In this document: piece by piece, positions 5,153-5,899 of the stretch
How the letters are laid out: every line of letters begins with the position of its first letter
Position numbering within the stretch: the stretch's first letter is position 1
Source of the DNA: Actinomycetota bacterium
Lineage (GTDB): Bacteria; Actinomycetota; Actinomycetes; Mycobacteriales; Mycobacteriaceae
Direction: 5' to 3'
NCBI GenBank assembly: GCA_005789055.1
Contig: SYAA01000084.1
Span: forward strand, 1 to 5,899
Length of the DNA: 5,899 nucleotides
Notes under the pieces: generated by a model
The model's input: the letters and a program-made list of their open reading frames with translations, nothing else
The model's database searches: none
What the model was told of the DNA's origin: nothing
Program-made: the position numbers and the translations under genes

Positions 5153-5899
5153 GTGGCCAAACAACTCCCCCGGGCTGCACTGCCCGTGAACCGGAAGGCC
5201 CCCGCACGTCAGGCCTTGGACGAGCGTCGCATCACGGCAGTGGCGGTGGCGGCGCTGGGCATCTGCTCTGCGGTGGCCCTCGGCCAGGCGGCGACCGCCC
5301 AGGCCGAAACTTCCGGTGCGACCAGCGGCGAAGCCGCCCAGCCGAATAAACCCAGCGGCGAAGCCGCCCAGCCGAATAAACCCAAGCGCAGCGCGCCGGC
5401 CCGCGCGGCGGCGTCGCCTACCCGCGCCTCGAGTAGCCCGCAGTCCGCAGTGCAGCGCACCCCCGCACCGGCGAAGGTTTCACCCGCACTCGCGACGGCT
5501 TCGCCGCTAACCGCCCCGTCGGGGTGGCGCAGCACGAGTGGTTCCGGTGACAGCCCGGCGGCAACGCCCCTGCCGTGGAAGGCGTTGGCCGCGGCCCGGC
5601 GGGAATTGGGCGGCGCATCGCGCATCGCGGCCCCGGCGAGCCGTAGCCGGCCTGCCGAACCAATCGAACCAGTCGCGGTCTCGACACCGACGGCGGCGTC
5701 CGCCCCGGGTGCCCCGGCCGCCTGGCGACCGGGCAGCGTGCTGCGGGTCTTCGTCGGGAACGGCACCGCCGACAACCCGAATGCGGGCATCCTGCTCGGC
5801 AACGGCTACTCGTACACGACCTACGGCGGTGCCTGCACCACCGGTGCGTGCGACGGCGGTAACGGCGGACTGATCGGAAACGGCGGTGACGGTTTCGCC
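5153..5899 (+). CDS. Secreted PGRS-like glycine-rich protein without PE domain, C-terminus cut by the window edge
   Basis: The open frame of 249 codons continues past the right edge. Residues 1-26 are a long basic n-region, 27-51 a hydrophobic segment ending in TAQA, so a signal peptide cleaved before Glu52 is likely. Residues 52-190 are a low-complexity, basic Pro/Ala/Ser linker that carries a duplicated 10-residue unit. From Trp191 the style changes: RVFVGNGTADNPN, then LLGNGY, a Cys pair (228 and 233), and GNGGLIGNGGDG, the opening of a Gly-Asn-Gly-Gly repeat as in the PGRS part of mycobacterial PE_PGRS proteins. A PE domain is absent; export would use the general signal peptide. Function unknown, presumably cell-surface or extracellular. 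The start GTG 5153 has GAAAGGG nine bases upstream; the ATG at 5145 is in another frame and soon stops. Confidence 0.85.
   Translation, partial: MAKQLPRAALPVNRKAPARQALDERRITAVAVAALGICSAVALGQAATAQAETSGATSGEAAQPNKPSGEAAQPNKPKRSAPARAAASPTRASSSPQSAVQRTPAPAKVSPALATASPLTAPSGWRSTSGSGDSPAATPLPWKALAAARRELGGASRIAAPASRSRPAEPIEPVAVSTPTAASAPGAPAAWRPGSVLRVFVGNGTADNPNAGILLGNGYSYTTYGGACTTGACDGGNGGLIGNGGDGFA
5324..5383 (+). repeat. 30-bp perfect tandem duplication in the PGRS-like gene
   Basis: Bases 5324-5353 and 5354-5383 are identical. Each unit encodes SGEAAQPNKP (residues 58-67 and 68-77), just after the predicted signal peptide. Being a multiple of three, gain or loss of units changes linker length without shifting the frame. 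Confidence 0.95.

Noticed and set aside
5324..5383. Direct repeats as a CRISPR array or attachment site
   Set aside because: Only two units, directly adjacent with no spacer, lying in frame inside a coding region.
5209..5802. 197-codon minus-strand open frame with a repeated GLFGWAASPL unit
   Set aside because: The repeat merely mirrors the 30-bp tandem duplication of the plus-strand gene, which has a start, ribosome-binding site, signal peptide and PGRS-like motifs.

Overview
The window looks like chromosomal DNA from a mycobacterium, probably a non-tuberculous Mycobacterium/Mycolicibacterium. The support is high GC with strong G/C third-position bias, TANNNT-type -10 boxes placed 6-7 nt before start codons (leaderless transcripts), a luciferase-like oxidoreductase of a kind that usually uses coenzyme F420, and a secreted protein that enters a PGRS-type Gly-Asn-Gly-Gly repeat. 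I see no tRNA, rRNA, CRISPR array, insertion sequence or phage gene. Assignments rest on motif reading only; no database search was possible.

Layout. The first ~1.29 kb holds the 5' two-thirds or more of an amidase-signature hydrolase on the minus strand, which runs off the left edge. A divergent intergenic region of about 110 bp separates it from a plus-strand run of six genes: (1) a small Cys-rich lipoprotein (1397-1816); (2) a free-standing 133-residue PAS protein that resembles a LOV domain but has Pro where the photo-adduct Cys should be (1886-2287); (3) a 105-residue protein with two membrane segments (2332-2649), overlapping or abutting (4) a choloylglycine hydrolase/penicillin acylase-type Ntn-hydrolase with signal peptide, C-terminal membrane anchor and cytoplasmic tail (2655-4118); (5) an LLM-class oxidoreductase (4161-5069); (6) the start of a secreted PGRS-like protein without a PE domain (5153 to the right edge).

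How the genes may work together. Only the pair 3+4 is clearly a unit: the reading frames touch, and both products are predicted to sit in the cytoplasmic membrane with their main soluble parts outside. Each of the other plus-strand genes has its own candidate -10 box, so I read them as mostly separate transcription units. The lipoprotein, membrane pair and PGRS-like protein are all envelope-directed; the PAS protein and the oxidoreductase are cytoplasmic and bind, or may bind, flavin-type cofactors. No single pathway linking all genes can be argued from sequence alone. The most unusual items are the Cys-less LOV-like protein and the membrane-tethered N-terminal-nucleophile hydrolase with its small partner.
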